Shown: positions 6,983-12,805 of the stretch, one piece after another | Layout of the letters: the number at the start of each line of letters is the position of its first letter | Numbering within the stretch: the first letter of the stretch is position 1 | Assembly: GCA_035286785.1 (NCBI GenBank) | Contig: DATECS010000335.1 | Location: 1 to 12,805 of the forward strand | Reading direction: 5' to 3' | Source: UBA11386 sp035286785 | GTDB lineage: Bacteria > Planctomycetota > Planctomycetia > Pirellulales > Thermoguttaceae | Length of the DNA: 12,805 bases | The notes under the pieces: generated by a model | Told to the model about the DNA's origin: nothing | The model's input: only the letters and a program-made list of their open reading frames with translations | Database searches by the model: none | Made by a program: the position numbers and the translations under genes

Positions 6983-9786
6983 GAGGTGGCTTCCTTGGGG
7001 GCGGCATTGGGTTGCGAGACCTCGCTTGGATTGGTCGAGGGCAACGCGAAGCGATGGATTGTCTGGGTGGGGCCGTCGAGGATTCGCAACTCTCGGCCGT
7101 CCGTTGAGAAGAAGAGGAATCGTATACCTTTTAGGGTAAGTTGCTTGCCGGGATCGAATTTCAGAATCCGTTTGCCCGAGGCATTCCAGAGGAAGACGGG
7201 CCCCTCGTAGCCGACGGCGGCGAGCCAGCGACCGTTGTAGGCGATGGGACCGTATCGGGTGGGAGAGGGGCACATGGCAAGCGGTCGGCCCTCGGGAGAA
7301 TAGATGCTCACCGCGGGACCATCGCCCCCTAACAAACTATCGGCTATGGCCAATGAACTATCAGCTATGGCCAGCGAACCATCGGGCGCGACGGCCAACT
7401 CGTCCGGATGGAGGAGCCAGTCATTTGACGGGCGGCGTTCAATTCGCTTGAGGACGCGGTTGTTGGAATCGACGAGGGCGATGAATTGGTAGCACATGAC
7501 CCATCGTCGGCCGGTGCCGGGCTGGTGGTGCCATTGTTCAACGACGGAGTCGAGTCCCAAAGATTTTGTAACACCGAGGGGACTTCCAGTTGGCGAGTAT
7601 TGCAAATAGAGGCCGTGCGACCCACCGGCGAAAATCTCGCCGGCGTCGGAGATGGATATGTTGGAAAACGCGGACAGCCCGAATTGCGCGTCGGCCGGTT
7701 TGGGCGTGCAGACGAAAAGACGGCGTCCATCGGGATCATGGACGTGAATGCAGCAGGTCTTGCCGTCCAGAACGTAGACGTTGCCCTGCCGGTCGACGTT
7801 GGCGGCTTCGATTTCCTCGATACGATCGGCGGAGGGCAATCGGCCGATAGTGTGTTTGGGGGCGCCGGTGTTGTCGAGTTCGACGAAGGCCGCGCCGTAG
7901 GTCGTCCAAAGGCGGCCATCGGGGCCGGCCACCAGGCGCGGAGCGAGCGGTTGACCATTAGCCAAGTGCAGGCGGAATTCGTTGACGATCTTTCCTTCTC
8001 GCGTCATGCGCACGAAGGGCCCGCCGGAGGCCACCGCGTCACCCACGATAAACTGGCCGTCGGGGAGGGCGATAATGTCAGCCGGATATTGGGGGTCGCG
8101 ATGGAAGGAGGTTTTCAAGTCTATCGCGCGGGAGAAGCGGCCCTTGCGGTCGTAGAGAGTGACCTTGTCTCGGATGTTGTCGACCACGGCAATCAGGCCG
8201 TCGGACGTGACACAGAGGTCTTCAGGGCTGAAGAGCTTCTCAGGATCCCGGGAATCCTCGCCAACGGTCCATTGTTTTCGGCCTTGGGCGTCGTAGGCTT
8301 GGAGTTCCTCGGACATGGTGTATTCAAACCGATGTCGCGCGAGCACGACGAAACCACCGTCGGACAAGCCGGCAACGGCCACAACCTTGGGACAGTCGAA
8401 CCCTTTAAGGGGAGTGAGCTTCTTCTTGGCGAAATCGGCGAAGAATGCTTCTGACTTGGCTTTGACGCCCGATCGCGAAAGGGCGACGAGATATCGCTGA
8501 CCGCCGAGCCAAGTTGGACGTACCCAATATTCTCCCTCGCGGGCCAGGGACGGAAGCGAGATCGTGTTGGTTATTCTTCCCTGTTGGTCGACCTGGATGA
8601 GATCGCACTGTTTCTCCGTCTGCCGGCGGACGAAGATAAAACGACCTTCGGCGTCTACGGTAAAATCGTAGATTTCCTCTTTGGTTAGCCGTCCTCTGTC
8701 TTCTTTCGCCGCGCCTAATCGGATCGCGCCAAGATAGGGGAGTGGCTTTTCTGGGAAGGATCGAGCCACGCTTACTGTCTCGTCAGTTTCGTTCTCGGCC
8801 GGTTCCGAAGGAATCTGGAACGGTTTGCGGCCGATTTCTTTAACGATCCACTTTCCCTTACTGTCTTGCTTGGCCGCGAAGGAGACTCGTTTGCCGGTCT
8901 TGGCAAAGAAGAGATCGAACTCGCCGGGTTTCCCGACGGAGAGAATAGCTGAGTAGCGACGCATCCAATTTCGCAGGCGTTCTTCACCCGTGTTGTCACC
9001 GGGAATCGTGTAGTCATCGGGGAGCGTCTGCCGCCAGACGACGCCACGGGACGGGTCGAGGAGGGCGAATTGGGTGCCCTTGAGAAAAGGCGTCCACACG
9101 ATGCGATGCCATTGAGTAAGGATGAGCGGCGTACCGGGCAAGGGACGCGGCGGATAGCACCAACGAACATATTCGGCGTCATCGAGCCACCGCTTCGGAT
9201 GGAAGCTCATGGTTTGTTTGCCCGTGGATACGTTGTACACTCGCCACTCGTTGTCCCGCCGGTTGATGTCGAAATCGGTGAGTACGACGAAGAAGCGATT
9301 GTTCTCGGGATCGGCGACAAACTCGTCGACTTCGGGCTGCGGATACTGGTCCTCGAATGTGTACTTGCCGTAGCCGCGGACAAAGGTGTGTTTATTGCGG
9401 ACCTTGCCCGTGGGATCGAGAACCACGACGAGCAATTCGCCGTAATCGTTGCGGGTCTTGCCCCCAAAGCCTTCGGGGCCGAGCGTGTAGGCGTAGCCGG
9501 CCACGGCACCGTCGTGGAACACGCGGGCCTCGCGCAATGTGAAGGGGAGTTGACGCCGCCAGACTTCGCGGCCGTCCTTTCGCAAAACATGTTCGCCCGG
9601 TCCCCTGCCCTGCCGGTCGGTCGGATCGACGTGGAACGTGAAGTGCGAGGAGGGAGAGTAATAGGTCTTGGGGTTGAGCGGCGGCGCGGGATCGCGGAGA
9701 GCGAAGGCCGCGAGGCTCAATGGGCTCGCGATCAGGATAACGAAAAAAAACAGAAGTCTTGCTAGCCAAGAGAATGAAGCGTTCAT
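6979..9786 (-). CDS. Secreted NHL/propeller-like protein of unknown function
   Basis: 935 residues. The N-terminus has a classic signal sequence: R10, a hydrophobic core at 11-25 (LLFFFVILIA), and cleavage probably near A26-A29. The export destination is periplasm or surface. The body is rich in beta strands ending in D-x-x-G-R/K turns. NHL-like units include 520-550 (SPEDLCVTSDGLIAVVDN), 568-583, 615-631 (GPDGRLWTTYG), 659-688 (VDRQGNVYVLDG), 707-722, 794-810 and 892-913. An N-terminal half (about 45-410) with similar turns (LDPTGKVRNK, VDQQGRITNT) may form a second propeller. No catalytic motif is recognised; such folds usually bind proteins or glycans. ATG 9786 was preferred over in-frame codons up to 10074 because it starts the signal peptide and has GAGG seven bases upstream. 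A 21-bp in-frame tandem duplication lies at residues 804-817. The stop overlaps the rmlA start. Confidence 0.85.
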   Translation of the reverse strand: MNASFSWLARLLFFFVILIASPLSLAAFALRDPAPPLNPKTYYSPSSHFTFHVDPTDRQGRGPGEHVLRKDGREVWRRQLPFTLREARVFHDGAVAGYAYTLGPEGFGGKTRNDYGELLVVVLDPTGKVRNKHTFVRGYGKYTFEDQYPQPEVDEFVADPENNRFFVVLTDFDINRRDNEWRVYNVSTGKQTMSFHPKRWLDDAEYVRWCYPPRPLPGTPLILTQWHRIVWTPFLKGTQFALLDPSRGVVWRQTLPDDYTIPGDNTGEERLRNWMRRYSAILSVGKPGEFDLFFAKTGKRVSFAAKQDSKGKWIVKEIGRKPFQIPSEPAENETDETVSVARSFPEKPLPYLGAIRLGAAKEDRGRLTKEEIYDFTVDAEGRFIFVRRQTEKQCDLIQVDQQGRITNTISLPSLAREGEYWVRPTWLGGQRYLVALSRSGVKAKSEAFFADFAKKKLTPLKGFDCPKVVAVAGLSDGGFVVLARHRFEYTMSEELQAYDAQGRKQWTVGEDSRDPEKLFSPEDLCVTSDGLIAVVDNIRDKVTLYDRKGRFSRAIDLKTSFHRDPQYPADIIALPDGQFIVGDAVASGGPFVRMTREGKIVNEFRLHLANGQPLAPRLVAGPDGRLWTTYGAAFVELDNTGAPKHTIGRLPSADRIEEIEAANVDRQGNVYVLDGKTCCIHVHDPDGRRLFVCTPKPADAQFGLSAFSNISISDAGEIFAGGSHGLYLQYSPTGSPLGVTKSLGLDSVVEQWHHQPGTGRRWVMCYQFIALVDSNNRVLKRIERRPSNDWLLHPDELAVAPDGSLAIADSSLAIADSLLGGDGPAVSIYSPEGRPLAMCPSPTRYGPIAYNGRWLAAVGYEGPVFLWNASGKRILKFDPGKQLTLKGIRFLFFSTDGRELRILDGPTQTIHRFALPSTNPSEVSQPNAAPKEATS
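7335..7376. repeat. Two-copy 21-bp tandem repeat within the propeller gene
   Basis: Two adjacent 21-bp units (7335-7355 and 7356-7376) match at 18 of 21 positions, and a third, degenerate unit follows (7377-7397). They encode SLAIADSSLAIADS (residues 804-817), so the frame is kept. The unit begins at an NHL-like strand (APDGSLAIADS), so the copy inserts seven residues in a blade or loop. Confidence 0.8.
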
Positions 9787-9826
9787 AATAGGCCCTCGCC
9801 GGTGTGTAATCACCGTAACGGGGGCT

Positions 9827-9854
9827 ATCATACCGCGCCGGGACAAAATGTCCA
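9827..9854 (-). promoter_or_regulatory. Candidate sigma70-type promoter for the propeller-rmlA operon
   Basis: In minus sense, TGGACA (9849-9854) and TATGAT (9827-9832) are separated by 16 bp. Each hexamer differs from consensus at one base. Transcription would start near 9820, giving a leader of about 34 nt before the ATG at 9786. The -35 overlaps the GGACA/TGTCC inverted repeat (9841-9853), a possible operator. Confidence 0.45.
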
Positions 9855-10038
9855 TCCCGGCCCGCGGCGGACGTGGCCAGGGAAGTGAAAAACCGACCAC
9901 GAGCGGTAGGAGATGGGGTTGCGGTTCTCTTGGTGCGTCGAGTCGCACCCTGCGGGCTTGCGGCCACGACGGTGCGTGGCCCTCCATGTCAGAGTGCGTG
10001 TAATCGCGTGCTCCATGGACCTCACGCGGAGCGTGAGG
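9838..10038. repeat. Cluster of four palindromes, dispersed-repeat-like
   Basis: The wecB-propeller gap (9787-10021) has no gene. It carries four separate palindromes. CCGGGA/TCCCGG at 9838-9860 has an inner GGACA-AAA-TGTCC. GGTGCG/CGCACC at 9932-9949 has a 6-nt loop. GGCCACG/CGTGGCC at 9962-9981 has a 6-nt loop. CCTCACGC/GCGTGAGG at 10020-10038 has a 3-nt loop. All arms are perfect and the sequences are mutually unrelated. This mosaic resembles REP-like dispersed intergenic elements. Whether it is repeated elsewhere in the genome cannot be seen from this window. Confidence 0.5.
10020..10038 (-). other. Perfect hairpin spanning the wecB stop codon
   Basis: Arms CCTCACGC (10031-10038, minus sense) and GCGTGAGG (10020-10027) flank TCC. 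The wecB TGA (10022-10024) lies in the 3' arm, and the last codons (SSRSA) are encoded by the palindrome. The following minus-strand sequence, TCCATGGAGCACGC, has no T-run, so it is not a canonical intrinsic terminator. It could still protect the 3' end of the operon mRNA from exonucleases. Confidence 0.5.
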
Positions 10039-11161
10039 AATACGGATTGGGGGCTTCGACGAGCGATTGGGCAATGCGCTCGGCCGCGTGACCGTCCCAG
10101 AGTTCCGGGCAGGTTCCGCGTTTGTAGGTTTCGTTTAGGACTTCTTCCAGCAGCGACCGGAGCAGCGGGGCGTCGTTGCCGACCAGGGTGCTGGTGCCTT
10201 GGGTGACGGTGATCGGGCGTTCGGTGTTTGGCCGCGCGGTCAGGCAGGGAATGTCCAGCACGGTCGATTCTTCCTGCAAGCCGCCCGAGTCGGTCACGAT
10301 CACCTTGGCCTGGCTCGTCAGTGCAAGGAATTCGAGGTAGCCCAGCGGGTCGGTTTGGATCATGCCCTTCGCCGCCTTCATTTTTTCGGCGAGGCCGAAA
10401 CGCTTGATGCGTTCGAGCGTGCGAGGGTGAATCGGAAAGACGACCGGCAATCGCTCGGACACGTCGACCAGCACGTCCAACAACGGGCCGAGCGTCTCGG
10501 GCGAGTCGACGTTGGCCGGGCGGTGGAGCGTCACCACGGCGTATTGGCCGGCCGCGACGCCCAACTCGACCAGCGTGCCGCACTGCCGGGCCTTGGGCAG
10601 CATGAAACGCAGCGTGTCGATCATCACGTTGCCGACCAGGCGAAGCTGCTCCTCCGCGTGACCTTCGCGGCGGAGGTTTTCCATGCCGTCGGGCTCGCTC
10701 ACCAGTAGCAAGTCGGCGATCGCGTCGGTCACAATTCGGTTGATCTCCTCGGGCATCGTGCGGTCGAAACTCCGCAGGCCGGCCTCCACGTGGGCGACCG
10801 GCACGTGGAGCTTGGCCGCGGCCAACGTGGTGGCCATCGTCGAATTGACGTCGCCCACGACGACCACGCGATCGAACGGGCGACCCTCCGCGGCGGCTTC
10901 CACGAGCACGGCTTCAAAACGCTCGATGACCCGGGCCGTCTGAACGGCATGCGATCCTGATCCGACTTCAAGGCTCACGTCGGGCCGCCGCATCTGAAGT
11001 TGATCAAAGAAGACGTCGGAGAGGTTCTTGTCGTAGTGCTGGCCTGTGTGGACCAGAACGGCCTCGACGTTCGGATAGGGTTCCAACGCGCGGAGCAACG
11101 GCGCCATTTTCATGAAGTTGGGCCGGGCCCCGACGATGCAGGCGAAACGCAGGGTTTTCAC
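10022..11161 (-). CDS. wecB: UDP-N-acetylglucosamine 2-epimerase, non-hydrolysing
   Basis: The enzyme interconverts UDP-GlcNAc and UDP-ManNAc, supplying ManNAc-type sugars for surface polysaccharide; it is cytosolic with a GT-B-like fold. At 379 residues it is a normal family length. Motifs in order: GARPNFMK (11-18), HTGQHYD (38-44), GDVNST (103-108), HVEAGLRSFDRTMPEEINR (124-142), TLHRPANVD (211-219), PIHPRT (243-248), DSGGLQEE (291-298), and RPNTERP (310-316). D104, E126, one of E138/E139 and H213 correspond to the catalytic positions known from E. coli WecB. The start is GTG (11159-11161), with GGAG seven bases upstream (11169-11172); no better ATG exists before the GARP motif. It lies 28 nt after the glycosyltransferase. 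No wecC-type dehydrogenase is in view. The C-terminal tail SSRSA is encoded by a palindrome. Confidence 0.96.
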   Translation of the reverse strand: MKTLRFACIVGARPNFMKMAPLLRALEPYPNVEAVLVHTGQHYDKNLSDVFFDQLQMRRPDVSLEVGSGSHAVQTARVIERFEAVLVEAAAEGRPFDRVVVVGDVNSTMATTLAAAKLHVPVAHVEAGLRSFDRTMPEEINRIVTDAIADLLLVSEPDGMENLRREGHAEEQLRLVGNVMIDTLRFMLPKARQCGTLVELGVAAGQYAVVTLHRPANVDSPETLGPLLDVLVDVSERLPVVFPIHPRTLERIKRFGLAEKMKAAKGMIQTDPLGYLEFLALTSQAKVIVTDSGGLQEESTVLDIPCLTARPNTERPITVTQGTSTLVGNDAPLLRSLLEEVLNETYKRGTCPELWDGHAAERIAQSLVEAPNPYSSRSA

Positions 11162-11172
11162 AATATCGCTCC
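11159..11172 (-). promoter_or_regulatory. Ribosome site that fixes the GTG start of wecB
   Basis: GGAG (11169-11172) lies seven bases before the GTG (11159-11161). The next in-frame ATG (codon 17) is already inside the conserved GARPNFMK motif, so the GTG is the only sensible start. Confidence 0.75.
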
Positions 11173-11189
11173 GTGGTGATCGATAGAGG

Positions 11190-12425
11190 TTAGCGGGTCT
11201 TCCGGACGGTTTCCAGTATGTCGAGGTATTTCTTTGCCAGATTGCGGCGGTCGAAATGTTCTCGGACGTACTCGCGTCCGTTGCGGCCCATCTGGGCGAG
11301 CCGGTCGGGCCGGCGGGCCAGTTCGTCGACGGCTTGGGCCATGGCCCGGGCGTCCTCGGGTGGAACGCAAACCCCGGCGTCGGCCTCCTGAATCAGTTTG
11401 GCCGCCTCGCCCTGGACGCTCAAAATGATCGGCCGTTCCATTCCAAGATACTCGAAAATTTTCGACGGCAACACCTCCTCGAACCGAGGGCTCTTGCGGA
11501 GGCAAACGATCCCCACGTCGCACGCCGCGTAGAATCGGGCCACGCGGTCGCGGGGCTGCTGGTCGATGAACTGGACGTTGTCCAGTCGCCACTCGGCGGC
11601 CAGCGCCTTGAGCTTGTCCTTCTCAGCGCCCTCGCCCACCAGCACGAAGAGCTTCGTCGGGTCGTCGCGGAACGATCGGGCCGTTTCGAGCACCGTTTCC
11701 AGCGCGTGGGCCATGCCGTGCGTGCCAAGGTAAAGCGACACGAACCGATCGCCCCAGCCGTATTCGGCGCGAATGTCGTTGTCACGCGCGGACGGCACGA
11801 ACAGGTCGGTGTCGATCCCGTTTGGGACAATGCTCATCCTGTCGCGCGGAATGTCGTAAAGCTCGTGAATTCCGCGGGCGTAGCCTTCGCCGACCGTGAC
11901 GATCCGATCGCAGTGCCGGTAGAGATGACGCGACAAGCGTTTCAGTCCGCGCACGACGAAATTCTCCGACTTGACCACCTCGGTGGCCAGCATTGACTCG
12001 GGCCACAGGTCGCGGACCTCGAAAATGAACGGACGCCGTTTCAACCGCGCCAATGCATAGCCGGCCGCGCCGCAGAGCAACTGGGGCGAGGTGGCGATCA
12101 CCACGTCGGGCTTGCGCACCCGAAACAGCCCGATCACCGCGGCCGAGATCATGAACGACGCATAGGAGATCATCCGTTTCACGGTGCCCCGGTTGGGCGC
12201 GGCGAAGACGTAGGAGCGGACCACGTCGATCCCATCGACCGTCTCGCGACGCGTGATCACGCCGCGGTCCTCCGGCCGTTTCACGCCGACCGGATGGTGC
12301 GGAAACGCGGTGAGCACGGTCACGCGGTGGCCCTGGCGAACCCATTGCTTGGCCAGGTCGTAAACGCGGGCCGAGGGCGCGCCCATCTCCGGCGGGAAGT
12401 ATTGGGAGACGTAGAGGATGTGCAT
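11190..12425 (-). CDS. GT4-family glycosyltransferase, WbuB/WcaI-like
   Basis: This 411-residue GT-B retaining glycosyltransferase adds a sugar from a nucleotide donor to a growing lipid-linked polysaccharide at the cytoplasmic face. The N-terminal acceptor half has YFPPEMGAPSAR (9-20) and EVRDLWPES (136-144), both typical of the WbuB-like subgroup of GT4. The C-terminal donor half has PNGID (201-205), GTHGMAH (234-240), GEGAEK (264-269), and an E-x7-E pair E317/E325 in FEEVLPSKIFEYLG. A hydrophobic patch (about 85-101) may associate with the membrane. WbuB transfers N-acetyl-L-fucosamine in E. coli O26, but the donor here cannot be deduced. The ATG at 12425 fits the family N-terminus (MHILYVSQYFPP); its ribosome site is weak (GAG nine bases away). 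It begins 25 nt after the heparinase gene, so co-transcription and coupling are likely. Confidence 0.93.
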   Translation of the reverse strand: MHILYVSQYFPPEMGAPSARVYDLAKQWVRQGHRVTVLTAFPHHPVGVKRPEDRGVITRRETVDGIDVVRSYVFAAPNRGTVKRMISYASFMISAAVIGLFRVRKPDVVIATSPQLLCGAAGYALARLKRRPFIFEVRDLWPESMLATEVVKSENFVVRGLKRLSRHLYRHCDRIVTVGEGYARGIHELYDIPRDRMSIVPNGIDTDLFVPSARDNDIRAEYGWGDRFVSLYLGTHGMAHALETVLETARSFRDDPTKLFVLVGEGAEKDKLKALAAEWRLDNVQFIDQQPRDRVARFYAACDVGIVCLRKSPRFEEVLPSKIFEYLGMERPIILSVQGEAAKLIQEADAGVCVPPEDARAMAQAVDELARRPDRLAQMGRNGREYVREHFDRRNLAKKYLDILETVRKTR

Positions 12426-12450
12426 GAACGGAATCTCGGGGCTGCGCGGA

Positions 12451-12805
12451 TTACTCGGGCACGACGCGCACGGTCATTGTGATGGGAAACTCTACGTCAC
12501 CCCGCCAGACGAGGCGCAAGGTCGATTGCTCCAGGCCGTACTCGGGGTGATAGGCGGCCTGCTCGACGTCGCCGCGAACGGTCGGGGGTGATTCGAGCGA
12601 AATACGCAACGAGTGGCCGCCGCCGCGCAGCCGCCAGCCGTTCTCGGCCGGCTCGACTTGCCAGCCGGGAGCGATCAAGAGCCCGACCGAGACGTGATGA
12701 CGCCCTCGACCGGTGAAACGGTCGGTGATGGTCAAATCGTGGTTCGCGTCGATCTCGACGGCCCGCCGGTGGCGAGGTCGGCCCCGCAGGTGGTCGTAGC
12801 CGGTG
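12451..12805 (-). CDS. Heparinase II/III-family protein, C-terminal end only
   Basis: The last 117 codons and the TAA (12451-12453) are present; the start lies outside the window. The fragment begins TGYDHLRGRPRHRR and continues with ITDRFTGRGRHHVSVG, LIAPGW and a run of short beta strands to the terminal VRVVPE. The pattern GY-x-x-L-x-G-x-P-x-HRR, then I-x-D-x-x-x-G-x-G-x-H about 20 residues on, matches the beta-sandwich C-terminal domain of heparinase II/III-like polysaccharide lyases (alginate lyase family). The catalytic alpha/alpha barrel would lie upstream and cannot be checked. Such proteins often occur inside exopolysaccharide operons, as here just upstream of GT4 and wecB, where they may trim or edit the polymer. 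No start codon should be assigned in the window; the TTG at 12733-12735 is internal. Confidence 0.8.
   Translation of the reverse strand, partial: TGYDHLRGRPRHRRAVEIDANHDLTITDRFTGRGRHHVSVGLLIAPGWQVEPAENGWRLRGGGHSLRISLESPPTVRGDVEQAAYHPEYGLEQSTLRLVWRGDVEFPITMTVRVVPE

Noticed and set aside
6167..7210. Plus-strand open frame of 347 codons
   Set aside because: It spans the antisense of both rmlA and the propeller 3' end, crossing a real gene boundary, which a genuine gene product would not explain.
6983..7273. Upstream extension of rmlA by 97 codons
   Set aside because: It lies within the propeller coding sequence and has no RmlA features. The ATG at 6982 has a good ribosome site and gives the normal length.
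7486..8454. Plus-strand open frame of 322 codons opposite the propeller gene
   Set aside because: It is antisense to a gene with clear repeat structure and has no family features.
10020..10038. Intrinsic (rho-independent) terminator after wecB
   Set aside because: The stem is good, but no T-run follows on the minus strand.
9787..10074. Upstream extension of the propeller gene by 96 codons
   Set aside because: It would run through the palindrome cluster and into wecB and would bury the signal peptide, which starts cleanly at 9786.
11256..11996. Plus-strand open frame of 246 codons opposite the GT4 gene
   Set aside because: It mirrors conserved glycosyltransferase codons.
12733..12735. TTG as the start of a small gene of 94 codons
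   Set aside because: The same frame continues upstream to the window edge with heparinase C-terminal motif residues, including GYDHL and HRR, so it is an internal codon.

Overview
The window is GC-rich, and every supported gene lies on the minus strand. The 5'->3' order of transcription therefore runs from position 12805 down to 1. A Hanks-type serine/threonine kinase of the style common in Planctomycetota, a giant membrane-anchored TPR protein, a large secreted propeller-like protein and an exopolysaccharide operon together suggest a planctomycete, possibly Pirellulales-like. This is an inference from gene style; no marker gene is present.

Region 1 (12805-10022) is a tight polysaccharide operon. 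It holds the 3' end of a heparinase II/III-family protein, a WbuB/WcaI-like GT4 glycosyltransferase, and a non-hydrolysing UDP-GlcNAc 2-epimerase (wecB type, GTG start), with gaps of only 25 and 28 nt. The wecB stop codon sits inside a perfect 8-bp-stem palindrome. That palindrome opens a roughly 200-bp cluster of four unrelated palindromes (9838-10038) resembling dispersed non-coding repeats.

Region 2 (9854-6098) begins with a plausible sigma70-like promoter (TGGACA-16-TATGAT). It reads a 935-aa secreted protein with NHL/propeller-like repeats, then glucose-1-phosphate thymidylyltransferase (rmlA/rffH). The two genes overlap by 4 nt (ATGA), so they are probably translationally coupled.

Region 3 (6097-1) has a 261-nt intergenic region with operator-like direct repeats and an unusual leader. 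The leader is a 14-codon upstream ORF whose Shine-Dalgarno lies in a hairpin loop and whose stop overlaps the start of the next gene. That gene encodes a 1554-aa membrane-anchored TPR protein, followed by a membrane-anchored Ser/Thr kinase that runs off the left edge.

Regions 1 and 2 plausibly serve one purpose: supply of UDP-ManNAc and dTDP-glucose and assembly of a surface polysaccharide, with a lyase-like protein. Region 3 looks like a separate signalling/scaffold unit. No RNA genes, CRISPR arrays, integrases or insertion sequences were seen. The most unusual structure is the leader of the TPR gene (5833-5957).
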